The notes under the pieces were generated by a model. That model made no database searches and was not told the DNA's origin. It worked only from the letters and a program-made list of their open reading frames with translations. A stretch of 64,000 nt of DNA, taken from positions 1,736,001-1,800,000 of the forward strand of contig NW_004457723.1 of the NCBI RefSeq assembly GCF_000203815.1, read 5' to 3'. This stretch comes from Cavenderia fasciculata. Lineage: Eukaryota > Evosea > Eumycetozoa > Acytosteliales > Cavenderiaceae. Both the position numbers and the translations under genes were made by a program. Of the stretch, positions 12,195-24,309 are shown piece after piece (within the stretch, counting starts at the first letter, position 1; every line of letters starts with the position of its first letter).

Positions 12195-13753
12195 TTTACA
12201 GAGTTGTAACAAGTCTTTATAAAAGATTAAAGATTAAAGAAGGAGAGAATATTAAGAATCCACAACATCTTGTCAAACATATGCCACATTTTGTTTGGGT
12301 GTTGAGAGATTTCCATCTACAACCAACTGTCAATGGAGTTGATGTTCCTATTCAAGAGTATATGAACCATGTGTTGGCACAAAACAATGATGTGGGTCTT
12401 AGTGATGGAGAGAATATGCAGAATAATGTCAGACAGGTACTACTCACCTTTTTCAAGTCGTTTACAACAATGACCGTTGCCACACCTACCTCTAACAAGG
12501 ATATCATCAACAGAATGGATACTGCCAAAGAAAGTGAATTAAATGCAGACTTTGTTGTTCAAATGGCTCATCTTGTACAATTCCTAATTGATGGTTTGAT
12601 TGAAAAGACTGGTTTTAATGGTTTACCAATTGATGGTACAAGTATGTAAATTTAATAACATATTTTGTATATATATATATTTTGATCATTATTATTAACT
12701 ATTTATTTATATATTTATTTTCTCTTTTTAGCATTTACTTATTTAGTTCAAGCATATACAAATGCAGTAAATGATCCAAATAATATTCCAACTTTGGAAG
12801 GTACTTGGGAAAGTGCAATTAAGATTAGAATTGATTCAACTATTCGTGATGCTGAAAGTTTCTACATCAACGAGATGAATGCTCAGTTTGCCGAGGCACC
12901 ATTCCCAATGGAATATGAAGATTTGTTGAAGATCCATGCTACAGTGATCACTGAAACCAACAAAAGGGTCAATCAGGCAGTCGGTCATTTATGCAATGAC
13001 ATTCAGTTGGAAGACATTGCCATTCGTATCAAGAGATTGCTATGTGACATTGAAATCAAAAAGGTGAATGGAAAGGATCAAGTTGAAATCATTGGTGGAG
13101 TATTGTACACTTTCAAGACAGAGAATGAAAAACAGTCAGAAGTACAGTGCAACAGAGTCATGAAACCATTGGGTGATACATTCTACCGAGACTTTCTCCA
13201 CAACATGTCTTGTGATTTCCCACAGGTGTTGGCAGCTTTGGATCCATTAAAAGTTGTATTCCTAAAACAAGCAATTGGTCCAGCCAAGAACGCAGTCCTT
13301 GCTCATTTTGTAGAGACTGTTTTAAAGAATGAAGAGCAATTCAAAAAGCTCAAAGGGTACAACAAGGATCTCAAAGAACAAAGAGAACGTAATGAAAAGT
13401 GTGAAGCTCAAGTCAGAGAATCTGAACAAAGAATCAAGGATTTATCTGCCACTTTGGAGAATCAAAAGAAAGAGTTGGTAGAGACTGTTGCATCGTTGCA
13501 CCAAAAACACGATGAGAATATGACCAAACTCCAAAAAGATATGGAACAACAAAGAATAGATGCTGACAATAGAATCGCTCAAGCTGAAGCTGCACACAGC
13601 ACTACATTGGCAACTCAACAAGCTCAATTCAAAGCTGAAATGGATTCCGTGACCTCTAAAATGAATACATTACATAGTGAATTACGTGCTCGTAATGCAT
13701 CTAGAAGAGGTGGTTTCTCTATTAGTATTGGTCCTTTAACTATTGGATTTTAA
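11595..13753 (+). CDS. Guanylate-binding-protein-like large GTPase
   Basis: Three exons: 11595-12079, 12202-12641 and 12732-13753; 648 residues, in frame. GTPase signature residues are visible: P-loop GLLRAGKS (about 64-71), a switch-1 Thr region (STESVTHGIW), switch-2 DCEG (115-118) and the RD motif (197-198) that replaces the usual NKxD in the GBP/atlastin group. A helical middle follows and then a long coiled coil (about 515-630). There is no C-terminal CaaX box; the end is a short hydrophobic Ile/Gly-rich stretch. Related GTPases bind membranes and act in defence or ER shaping. The role here is inferred only to that level. Confidence 0.85.
12148..12193. repeat. Intronic (CT)n plus poly-T tract
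   Basis: About 19 CT dinucleotides followed by a poly-T run form the polypyrimidine tract of the first intron of the GBP-like gene, immediately before its acceptor at 12200-12201. Confidence 0.95.
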
Positions 13754-13802
13754 ATGTAAATAAATAATTAATTAATTGCAAAGTATGGAAAAAATAAAAT
13801 GA

Positions 13803-16800
13803 ATGAGTCGATTGATCAAGTTCACTCAGTTTACTTCACAGTTCTTGTATTTGTATATTATATATTATTTAATTCACAATACAATCATGCAAACGATTGA
13901 AAGAGAAAGTTGTAGAGGAATCATAGAAACAGAATCAATAGATCAATGTTATAGTTTATTATTTGCAAAGAAACAAGATAGAGGTCTATCATGGATATCA
14001 AAAGAACAATATATTCGTAATGATATTAAATGTCATTATGATCAATGTATAATATGTAACAATAATAATAGTAGTAATAGTAATAATAGTAGTAGTAGTA
14101 GTACTACTACTATGAGTAATAAACAAAAGAAAGAAGAACAAAAAAAGAAAGAACTATTACAACAACAAAAACAACAAAAGACAACTATCAATGCTAAACC
14201 AATCATCATAGCAGATATTAAAGTTATATCAGAATATTTGGATATATTAGAATTGGAATCAGTAAAGAATAATCAAACATTGGTAGTATTGGAGACTGTA
14301 TTTAGATACATACAGTATAATAGTGGTCCAAAGTTCTTTGATCGTTTGAAAAAGTTGATTACTAGTAATCCAAATGGTGACAAGGTTATCTACTTTACAA
14401 ATGATCTAAACAAACAAACTCAATTGGACAGAGAACAAGATAAAGACAAAGGCAACAACCAATCAGAATCAATCGATACCTATGAGAGTAGAAGAATTGT
14501 AAATGCTGCTAGATGGTTTGGTCAACATTTGCATGATCAAAAGCATCTTGTCAAAGTTCCAATCTATTTGATTACAAATAATGATCAAATGATTGATATT
14601 GCTAAAAAGACAAAACAACTTGGAAAAGAGACTCAAGATGGAGATATAAAGATACTTGGATTAAAAGAATATTTGTATCAATATTATAGTGGTAATACTA
14701 GTGTACTGGATGTATATGAATCATTGACATTGATGATAAAGGAAAAACAACTAGAAGAACAAAATAATACATCGTCGTCATCGTCGTCATCATTGTACGA
14801 ACGGTATTGGGATGATGATATTAAGGCCGTTGAGCTAAAATCTGGAAACATTGTGTCTGGCAAGATACACATCAACCAATTCAACAGAGAAGAGGCATTT
14901 GTAAAGATACAAAGCTCTACCATTGCAAGTACACGTGGAGGACATGGTGACAAGATTATGATCATTGGAAAGAAAAATATAAATAGAGCTATTCATGGTG
15001 ACAAGGTTGGTATATTTGTATTACCAGAGTCAGAGTGGATGGATCAATCAACTAGCGCTAGTGTATTGGGAGATCTAGATGATCAAAAAGATGATATGAT
15101 TGCAGAAGAAAACAAAGAAGAGGATCAAGTATTATCATCAATCCAAACAACCAAAGCAAACAACAAAAAGAATGAAAAGAAAATAATGACAGCCAAGGTA
15201 GTTGGTATTTTCCAAAGAAATTGGAGAGATTATGTTGGTACAATTGAAAGTGGATCTACGGTTTATAGTAACTTTGTTAATGTAGTTCCATTGGATTCAC
15301 GTATTCCCATTATTCGTGTAGCAACAAAGAGTGCTGAAGCATTTGTAAACAAGAGAATTATAGTTAGAATCGATCGATGGGATTTGAGTAGTTCGTATCC
15401 TGCCGGTCACTATGTTTCGTCGGTTGGTGAAAGAGGTAGTTTAGAGACAGAGCTGGGATGTTTGATGGTAGAGCATGACATTTCTCTCAGACCGTGGTCC
15501 AAGCAGATTCTCGACAGCCTGCCCACATCAGACACATGGAGTATCCCCAAAGACGAACGAAAAAAGAGAAGAATCATGGCAGACTCTGGACATCGTGTGA
15601 TGAGTATAGATCCGCTGGGAAGCAAGGATATCGATGACACTATATCGCTGGCACGGTTGGATGGCGACCGAGTCATTGAAATTGGTGTGCATATTGCCGA
15701 TGTTACTCATTTCGTAGCCAAGGGTAGTCCTTTGGACATTGAAGCACAGAGAAGAGGCACGACCATCTATTTGCCAGACCGAAGATTCGATATGTTGCCA
15801 GCCGTCCTCTCTGAGGACCTGTGCTCGTTGTGGGGTGGCAAGGAACGTTGCGCGATGAGTGTCGTGTGGCGTATGGAGCTCGACGCCACCACGCAAGAAT
15901 ACAAGATTGTCGACAGCTGGTTTGGAAAGACTATCATCAACTCGTGTGGTGAGTTTCACTATCAACTGGCACAGGATATTATCGATGGCAAGGTGGTCGA
16001 TGGTAAAGACCGCGACGAAGACGTAACCAACGGAGGAAAGAATGCAGGATACCGTAACCGTTTGCACAACAATGTAAAGATTGCTCAAGTACGACAAGAC
16101 ATGCTTTTGCTGCGTCAAGTATACCGTCAACTCAAAAAGAGAAGAGAATTGGCTGGTGCACTTGACCTCGAGAGTATAGAGGTTCGTTTCACCTTTAACG
16201 AATCAACCAAAACACCCGACCGTATCGTACTAAAGAGTGATCTAGAAGTTCATTCACTCGTTGCCGAATATATGATTCTCGCCAATGCTGCAGTTGGTAC
16301 ACGTATCCATCAATACCATCCTGGTGCTGCTCTACTTCGTAGACATCCTCCACCCAACCAACTAGGGTTCTCCAACATTCAACAATTATTTGATATGTTT
16401 GGTTTTCCATTTGACAGTTCGTCCAACTCTAGGCTAGCAGAATCACTCAAAAATGCCGTGGTGCCAGGCGACCCACTAGCCAACCAAATCATCAAATTGA
16501 AAACAGTCAATGTCGTATCAGAGGCTGTCTACTTTTCGACTGGTGGTTTCAATGTTGACGATTTCTACCATTATGGTTTGGCACTCAACAAATACACCCA
16601 TTTCACATCACCAATTAGAAGATATGCAGATATCATTGTTCATCGTCAACTGATGGACGCCGTATTGACCAAACCTGCAGATCAAGACGATCACTCGATG
16701 GCCATATTGGCCGATCACCTCAACCTTCGTCATCGTGCCTCAAAAACACTTCAAAGAGAAGCCACTCAAATGTTTCAAAGTCTCTATTTCCAACATCATC

Positions 16801-17812
16801 CAAAACCAAATGTTGAAGCTATCATTACTGATATTAGATCAAATAGTGTTATTGTTTTAGTTCCAGAGTAATGTCAAACAAATAGAAAAAGAATAATAAT
16901 TATAATAATAATTTGTACTTATACTTTTTTTATTTTTTTAGATATGGATTAAGAGATAGAGTTTATTTATTAGATAAAGATGGTAAACCTATAATGCCAA
17001 GTGATGATAATTCATTTAAATCAAAGATTCAATCAATGGTATTTAATGAAACCAATGTAGAATTCAAGTTGGAGGATGGTACAAAGAAACAATTGTCTAT
17101 ATTTGATCATATTGTAGTTAATATTCATACACAAGAGAATGATTATCATTTACCACCTGTAAAGATGGACTTTGTTCAAATATTAAAATCACAAAACAAA
17201 AATACATTGTTTAACAAGGAACAAGTTTCAAAAAAGAGTATTGTTGATCAAATTAAAAAGGATGAAAAGTCAAAGGATCAGATGGATCATAGAGATACTA
17301 CATCAAATCCATATGGTTTCAATTTAAATCAACAAGAAAAGGAAGAGGAACAAGAAAAACTACAAGGAGGAAAATCATCAAAACATCAACAATCGATTTA
17401 CGAATTGATAAAAGATTTGGATGATTTGAAATTGGAAAAGATTGAACAAGTTGGATCGAGAATAGATTATTCAAAAGGAAAGACGATTGTTAAAAAAGAA
17501 AAGGAAGGAAAAGTATTGAAATTATGGTCAATGAATGACAAACAATCAAAAGAATATAGAACCAAAGCAGATCAATATTTACGTGATGCAATCAGTAAAC
17601 AATATAAACAACAGAGATTATTGTATCTTAAACAACAACAACAAGAAGATGGAGATGATGAATACTATGATGAAGAATATGAAGATGATAATGAAAAAAT
17701 TGCACCAACCATATCAGTTAAAGATAAATATGGTGATTTAATTAGTAAAACTGAACAAGGTCATCTTAAAGCACTTCGAGATTTAAGTCTTAGTAAAAGG
17801 AAATTTAATTAA
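13803..17812 (+). CDS. DIS3L: DIS3L-type cytoplasmic exosome exoribonuclease
   Basis: Two exons: 13803-16867 and 16942-17812; up to 1311 residues. The true start may be the in-frame ATG at 13887, since the first 28 residues are hydrophobic and low in information. Order: a CR3-like Cys motif near residue 75-85, a PIN domain (about 115-250), OB/cold-shock parts, the RNB catalytic domain (from about 585) with the DPxGxxDxDD set at D603, D609, D611 and D612, and a C-terminal S1-like part. The PIN segment lacks the two Asp of the endonuclease NDRND motif (here DTYES), as in DIS3L rather than DIS3. It degrades RNA 3' to 5' with the exosome, probably in the cytoplasm. An acidic, Lys/Gln-rich tail is extra. 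Confidence 0.9.
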
Positions 17813-17930
17813 ACTTAATAATAAAATTTTACACCGTTAAAAAAAACGAATCAACTTTTGCTAATTTAATGAAGCTACTTTTACATTTAACATAATTAAT
17901 CTAGTACTTTCTCTCTATATATATAAAAAG

Positions 17931-19030
17931 ATGTTTAAAATTAAAGTGATTGATCATGATGGTTCGTTGATGTCTGACATATTAGTCGACGACAATACGA
18001 TTAGAGTATTCAAAAACATCTGCATTTGTCGAAAACACTAAACAAGGTAGTGGAGATGGATAAAATGAATCTATGTTTGATTAAAGATGGACAAGAGATT
18101 AGTATTGGAGAAGATGATGCTTTGCTATCAGATTTTGGATCAACAACAGATTTTATCATCAAAATATTAAATCATAAAAGTACAACAACAGATATTGGAG
18201 AAAAGAGTCATGTGCCAATAAATACAAATCATCGACGCCACAGATGCCAAATGGATGTGATGGAATTCGAGACATCTCTTGCCAAGTATAAATACTTGGT
18301 ATCAATAATCAACTGCTACACAAAATATAGATGGATGGTTCCAATCAAAAAGAATGATGCTCAATCAATAGTGAATGCATATGATTCCATTGAAGATATT
18401 AGAAATGAACCCTTTGAGATACTTCAAACTGGCAAAGGAAAAGAATTAAACTATGGTAAAGTATTATTATTTTTAAATATATATAGATTTAATGTTTCAT
18501 TTCTTTTCTTAAATTATAGAATTAATAGAGACCTATTGCAAAAAGGTTGGAACCAAGAAAATAAACTCTTCAATTGGTCAACCCCACTGGAACGGTGGAA
18601 TAGTAAAATCAACAAGGGATGCTCTCTCCAAATATGTAGACATGACAAATTGGGAGACACATATACCACATATACAAGAATCTCTTAACAACCAAATGCA
18701 TAACACAATTAAAATGGAGCCAAAAACCTGTGAGAAATTTATAGATCCAGATGGATCAAAAGTAGATCCAATTGCGGTAAACAGGATATGATATCAAAAA
18801 AATTAGATAAAGTTACACTGTCTGTATTCAATCTAACAATATATGGTTTTTTTTAAAGCGCATGGAACAAGCACAAGATATGTATAACCGTTCTCTTGCT
18901 CGTCGATCTGCCAAAAAAATTGGCAAATGATTTGGAGAGCAGTGTATTGATATCAACCACTACAACAACCCAACCAAAAATAAATGAAATGAAACCAGAC
19001 ATTAGTGTAAATAGACAACCTAGAGAATAA
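17931..19030 (+). pseudogene. Ubiquitin-like domain fused to a catalytically substituted retroviral-type integrase core
   Basis: Reading with two introns (18456-18519 and 18777-18858) gives one continuous gene except for two single-base frame breaks, both in poly-A runs (A5 at about 18012-18016 and A7 at 18913-18919). The first about 75 codons look like a ubiquitin-like fold, with alternating beta strands and a late LIKDGQEIS-type strand. Next comes an rve integrase core: first Asp at 18254-18256; the second catalytic position reads Gly (GGC at 18431-18433) where Asp is expected; the third reads Lys (AAA at 18606-18608) where Glu is expected. Spacing (58 and 36 residues) fits a DDE core. Related integrase-type transposases are known (Tdd-4, Ginger, Polinton). 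It is either a domesticated gene or a decayed element; no terminal repeats were found. Confidence 0.6.
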
Positions 19031-19129
19031 AAAAAAATAATTAAAACAGTAATAGTAAATTGAATATTTAAAATTTAATGGAATATACCAAAAACTAGTC
19101 AGTTATTTATAGTTTGATATATTAATAAT

Positions 19130-19680
19130 TTATGCATTGGAAAATTTATTAAATAATCCAACATTTCGAGGTTTCATTGGTGATGCAGGTGGAGATGATT
19201 GACCCATTGTACAGTCTCCACCAGTGGTTGCAAATCGATCAATCTTGCATTTGATTGGTGACACATCGGGGAGTGGACCAAAGTCTTGAAGATTCTTTTG
19301 TTGTTGTTGGTGTTTGGTTCGGTTATGATTGATGGGAGTGATTGGTTGTAAAAATGGTGATTGTTGAATTGAATATGGTGAGGAGCAGTCTATGGAACTC
19401 ATCATACTATTATCTGAAAATGGTGTATATGGCATGTTGTTGTTTGGTGAATGAATTTGATTATATGGTTTTAATGTATTATTAATAGGTGTTAAAGGAA
19501 TTATAAAATTATTATTATTATAAATATTATTATTATTATTTGTTATATTATTATTATTATTATGTTTGGAAAATGAATTTTCATCAAAATATAAACTATT
19601 ATTATTATTATTTTGATTATTTTGATTATTATTAAATGGACTACAAGGTATTCTTTGTATATAACATGATTGTTGTTTAC

Positions 19681-19711
<31 letters not shown>

Positions 19712-20631
19712 TTGATTAAAATTAAAATTACTCATTGGAGATGGAAATGGTGATGCAGTTGTATTTGAGCTTGATTCAAAATGATTATTGTGATTATTAT
19801 TATTCTCAAGAAGAATTGAAACTCCAACATCAGAACAATCATTATCCTGTTGGTATTTACATATATCTGGATTTGGTGACATTGATTTTCTTTTAATTCC
19901 CTATTTAAATAATAATAATTTAATAAATTAATAATTTTGAATAAAATAATGATTGTTATTATTTGTTTTAATCATACATAAATCTCAAAAGATGGTCTTT
20001 CAAAAAATTCATTGGTTTTAAGTTCATCTTCAGTTTTCCATCTTTGAATTGATTGCATGTCCATGGAATCATCACAAGAGATTGCATTTGTTTGGTCCAA
20101 GTCCTCTACGGTAATATTTACAGGTAACAAGGCGGATAGTGTATCTATCGATAACTCGAGACGATTATTATTAATATTACTATTATTATTGGTTGAAGAT
20201 TTATGACTATATTGTTGTTGTTGTTGGTGTTGAGGAGTTGGAGGGAAAAAAAAACTATTATTGGCCGAGCTTATCGATGTGTTGTGTTGAATATGATGAT
20301 GTTGTTGTTGGCCAAAAGGAAAATCGGAAGAATTGGTAGACTGGATACTTGACCTCATCATTGAAAATGAGAGTGATTCATCCTTGTTGTAATTGAATAT
20401 GGCGTTTCGATTGACGACACTGTCGGTACTGCTGCTACTACTGGCACTTGAAAAATCCCTATTGTCGGGTAGGGTCCATGATGGAAATTCTGGAAAATGG
20501 TTGACACTCGAGCTTTTTGGTCCTACAAAAGGATTAACCTTTTTCTTTTTAATATTCTTATTATTATTATTATTATTATTGGTTGTTGTTTTTGATCTAT
20601 TATTAACGATACTATTTGACATCATTTTCAA
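19130..20631 (-). CDS. Asn/Ser-rich protein of unknown function with SP phosphosite-like motifs
   Basis: Two exons: 19978-20631 and 19130-19900, with intron 19901-19977; 474 residues. The frame is phase 0 across the junction. I do not recognise a domain. The protein is largely Asn, Gln and Ser tracts. Short, more conserved-looking islands are NPFVGPK near the N-terminus, a region around residues 170-215, and the C-terminal end, which has several Ser-Pro and Thr-Pro sites and a GLFNKF motif. Such Ser/Thr-Pro clusters would suit proline-directed kinases, but this is inference. The downstream neighbour on the left is the integrase-like gene (convergent). Confidence 0.65.
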
Positions 20632-21214
20632 AAAAAATAAAAAATACCCTTTTTTGTATAAAATAAGAATAAAAGTGTGGAAGAGGGAAGAAAGATTATA
20701 TTATAAAAGTAACAACAACAACAACAAATAGATATAAATACAATAAATAGATATCTTCCACTCTTCTCTTTGTTTGTACAAATAGGAGGGTATTTAGAGT
20801 GAGAGAGAAAGATAATAAGAATACACTTAAATTAACCTTTATACACAGAGCCAATGAATGTTGCACATTTTTCATTCCGTTGGTGCCGCCCAATGAAAGA
20901 CCCCTCCTAATTTTTTTTCAAATTTGAATTTTTTTGTTTGTTACATTTTTTTAGAGAAAGATCTACCGCCAACCATAGTTGTAAATATTGGTGGGTTTAT
21001 TTAAATCTAGATTCATATCTGTGTGTGTGTAAATCTAACTTTTTATTTCGAGACATATCATTGACGAAATCATTAATGTAATGATGTCATATATATAGAT
21101 AATATGAATATAAATCTGTTGACTAATAATTAGTCATCATCATTCAACTTTCGTAGAGTATAAATCCAATCCATTGCAAACGACAATCATTTGTTAACAA
21201 TCAAAATAGTTTTA
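20632..21214. other. Divergent intergenic region (promoters)
   Basis: This AT-rich stretch lies between the Asn-rich gene (leftward) and the small secreted protein gene (rightward) and presumably contains both promoters. No other coding region or RNA gene is visible. Confidence 0.5.
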
Positions 21215-21621
21215 ATGAAGTTTTTAGTGTCTTGTCTTTTCTTATTATCAATCATGGCTTTGGGCTCAATGGCCATTCCTGCTTGTCCATCTGGCAGTAT
21301 TTGTTTATTTACTGGTGACAACTTTGATGGTAAAAGTTGGGAATGGACTAAAAAAGATGGTTATCATGATATGCCAGCTGATTTTCATGATAATGTAAGT
21401 AAAAAAATAAATATTATATCACCAACACAGTGGTTAAATATTGATTCTAATGATTAAAAATTGTTTGGATCATTTAGGTTGGATCATTTGTTGCTAGTAC
21501 AGATGGTTGTTTTATTAATTGGCATCCAAAAGAAGCTCGTCCTGTAAATTCTGGAGACTATAGAATTAATTATGGTGGTGATTTTGGTAACAGAATTGAC
21601 GGCGTTGATGCTGTTTGTTAA
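21215..21621 (+). CDS. Small secreted beta/gamma-crystallin or I36-inhibitor-like protein
   Basis: Two exons: 21215-21394 and 21478-21621; 107 residues. A clear signal peptide (about 19 residues ending in SMA) is followed by about 85 residues with four Cys. The pattern of a Cys pair, LFTGDNFDG, a Trp, then DNVGSFVAS and Cys resembles the Greek-key fold of beta/gamma crystallins and peptidase inhibitor family I36. A single-domain secreted protein of this kind could bind calcium or inhibit a protease; neither is shown. The intron end and exon start contain the repeated string TTGGATCATTT, so the acceptor choice rests on frame. Confidence 0.7.
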
Positions 21622-21775
21622 CAAAATAATAGAAAAAATAATAACAATTATGATTATTATTTTTATTATTTTTAATCATCAAAAAAAAATTGATGATCAA
21701 TATTCAATATTATTACTATTATTATTTATTATTATTATTATCTTTTTTTTTCTATTATTATTGTTGTTTCAAATT

Positions 21776-22492
21776 TTAATCATCTTTAATAATATTTTTT
21801 AATTCATCAAATACAATAATTTTTTCGATAATTTTACCCTTTTCCTTTCCACGTTTAAATTCTTCTTGTTCAATCTTTTTCCAATCATCAAATGTGATGA
21901 GGCTGTGTTGTTTTTGATGGAGAATGTCAATGATACCTTGGTAACCATCGACCTTGTGATTGTAGAGATTATTGTCGTAATCCTCTTTGATGCTCTGTGC
22001 AGTCTCTTCTGTATCCATGCTGACGTTGACAATGGTACCTGTTGGCCCAGACTTTATCCATCCACTGACATAGAGACCCTTGATGACACCTTGCTTGTCA
22101 TCCTCGTGCAACACCTTTCCATGTCTGTTTGGGATACACACTTTTTTGAAATCAAATGGTACCTGTTGGAATTTAGTGCCAGTGTATCCAATACTTCTAA
22201 AAACAGTGCCACACTTTAATTGTTCACTATCTCCTTTTATAGACTCTGCCTTTACACTTCCCTTTCCATCATCCACCAATTTATTTCTTCCCAACATTAT
22301 ACTTGAAACATTATTATCAACACTATTATTATTAAATTCGGTTGGAGATCTAAGGAAATGGAATATTAAATTCTTTTTTCCTTCTTCATCCTTTTTTTCA
22401 GAAACTGGTTTTAAATGATTAATAAATAAATCAACTATTTTTCTTTGTGCTCTATCCATTTTGTTTACTAATAAAAAGAAAGAGAAATTAGA

Positions 22493-22523
<31 letters not shown>

Positions 22524-23550
22524 TCATCATTACTACATACATTCATCTTCAGTAAATTTTAAAGTTGATGGATCATTTACATAGGCATTGATATTTGGTA
22601 ATTTTAATATTTCTCTAACTTCCTTTGTTGTAAATGCTACTTGAGCAGGTCCTCTTCTACCAACAATATTTATATTTTTAACTTTGCTATTTGCAATCTT
22701 TTCCAATGCAGGCGATGTTATATCGGTTGATGACAATTCATCAGTTGGTTTTAATAACATTCTTGCAACATCCAATGCTACATTTCCTTGTCCAACAATA
22801 ACAACATCTTCATTTTGTAATAAAAATTCTTTTCTACAATATTTATATTAAATGATTTGTTAATATAAATATAAATATATATATACGTATCTATTATTGT
22901 TTTTTGTTTTACTTTTGATAATCAGGATGACCATTTAACCAACTAACAAAATCTCTTGCAGAATAAATATGATTTGATTGTTCACCTGGTACACCTAATT
23001 TCTTTTCACCTTCAATACCACAAGCCAAAACAATGGCATGAAACTTGCTTTGAATGTCATCAAATGTGATATCCTTTTCAATGTTTACGTTTCCTACGAA
23101 TCTACAATTCGATGGATGATCGGTAATAGTCTTTTCCAAAGTGTTCTTTACCTTTTTTTCGTTTTGATGGTCTGGTGCAATACCATATCTTATCAATCCA
23201 TATGGTACTGGTAATCTAAATAATAATTGATATAACATTTAGTATATTGATGTAGATGTATCTTGTGATCAGGTGATATATATATATTACTTTTCTAAAA
23301 TGGTGATATTTGCATCTGGTAGTTTCTTGTAGACTCTGTTTGCAGTGTATAAACCTGCTGGTCCACTACCAATGATGCATAGATGAAAGGGTGGTTTGTT
23401 TTCAGCTGCTGCTACTGTTGTTGTTTCACTCGTTGATGAAGTTGAACAATAGAATCTTTGAGTACTGTGAATGATCTTGTTGTTGGTGAGTAGTGATGCC
23501 GACGATTTGATACACCTGCTCCCATTTTGTAAAAGTATTGATTTAATCAT
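21776..23550 (-). CDS. FDXR: Mitochondrial NADPH:ferredoxin (adrenodoxin) oxidoreductase
   Basis: Four exons: 23291-23550, 22913-23215, 22541-22833 and 21776-22467; 515 residues, exactly in frame. The N-terminus is a mitochondrial-type presequence rich in Ser, Lys and Arg. The FAD dinucleotide motif GSGPAG is at residues 61-66, the NADP motif GQGNVALDVAR at about 201-211, and the conserved GWIKSGPTG near residue 415. The length and order match adrenodoxin reductase, which passes electrons from NADPH to mitochondrial ferredoxin for Fe-S cluster assembly and haem or sterol steps. A Lys/Glu-rich C-terminal extension is present. Confidence 0.9.
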
Positions 23551-23869
23551 CTACCTATCTATTTATCTATCTATCTATCTGATATGCTATTACTGTTTGT
23601 GTGTAATAATAATAATGACAAAGAAGTGAAGTGATCGTTAAACCAAAGTAAAACGAATCAAATAAAAGAATGCAATGCAAATGCCGAATGTTCGATTTTA
23701 AATTAATTGACAGCTAATTCACACTGCACATCTGGGCTACCTTTTGAATACAAATATTATATCCCCAAATCATGATATGTGTACAAACTAATAGATGGTG
23801 TACATTAAGAGTAGAAGTAGTGGTAGTAGTTATTGATATATTTTCATTTAAATTAAGATATGATGTGTT

Positions 23870-24033
23870 CAGGGAGTATGCGACAAGCGCAGTACTCCCC
23901 ACTCCCAGAAATTAGCTAGTTCCCTCACCGTAATGGTTGAGGGAGCTAAAAGTCATCTCAGGTGTGCAAGAGAGAGTCTTTTTAGTCACCAAACACCTAT
24001 ATGATCATGTTTGACAAACCAGCAGGTAAGTAT
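23870..24033 (-). ncRNA. U1 spliceosomal snRNA (copy 1)
   Basis: On the minus strand the transcript begins ATACTTACCTG, the exact U1 5' end that pairs with the 5' splice site. It contains the stem-loop I sequence CATGATCA, a stem-loop II loop TTGCACACC matching the U1A binding site, an Sm-like site AATTTCTGGG, and a final GC-capped hairpin. The length is about 164 nt, equal to U1 in other eukaryotes. All 164 nt are identical to the copy at 55570-55733. Ends are inferred by comparison of the two copies. Confidence 0.93.
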
Positions 24034-24088
24034 GAGCTTGACATCACCATATTAAAAATTATTTATCCTAATTTAGAACCGACCCTGC

Positions 24089-24096
24089 TTATGGGA
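24089..24096 (-). promoter_or_regulatory. DUSE snRNA promoter element for U1 copy 1
   Basis: TCCCATAA on the minus strand, 63 bp upstream of the U1 start, matches the Dictyostelium upstream sequence element consensus (A/T)CCCA(C/T)AA at its known distance. Confidence 0.85.
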
Positions 24097-24309
24097 GTTT
24101 TTGGTCAATGCATTGTCGAAATTTGACAAGCAATTTTGTCTTTGAGTTTCATTCTGATCTGCACCGTGGTACTCTCCTTTGTATTCTTTCAAAAAGAAAT
24201 AATAATAATAATCTTATCTTTTTTTTTTTTTTTTTGATAATCTTTAATATTTTATACATTTATTCATTTTATTTTATTATTACAATCTTTATGTATTGTC
24301 TTTGTTTAT

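Noticed and set aside
15528-16130. A 200-codon antisense frame within DIS3L
   Set aside because: It is the shadow of the GC-richer RNB coding sequence on the opposite strand; the plus strand encodes a conserved catalytic domain.
17813-19100. Terminal inverted repeats of a transposon around the integrase-like gene
   Set aside because: I compared the flanks by eye and found no convincing inverted pair or target duplication.
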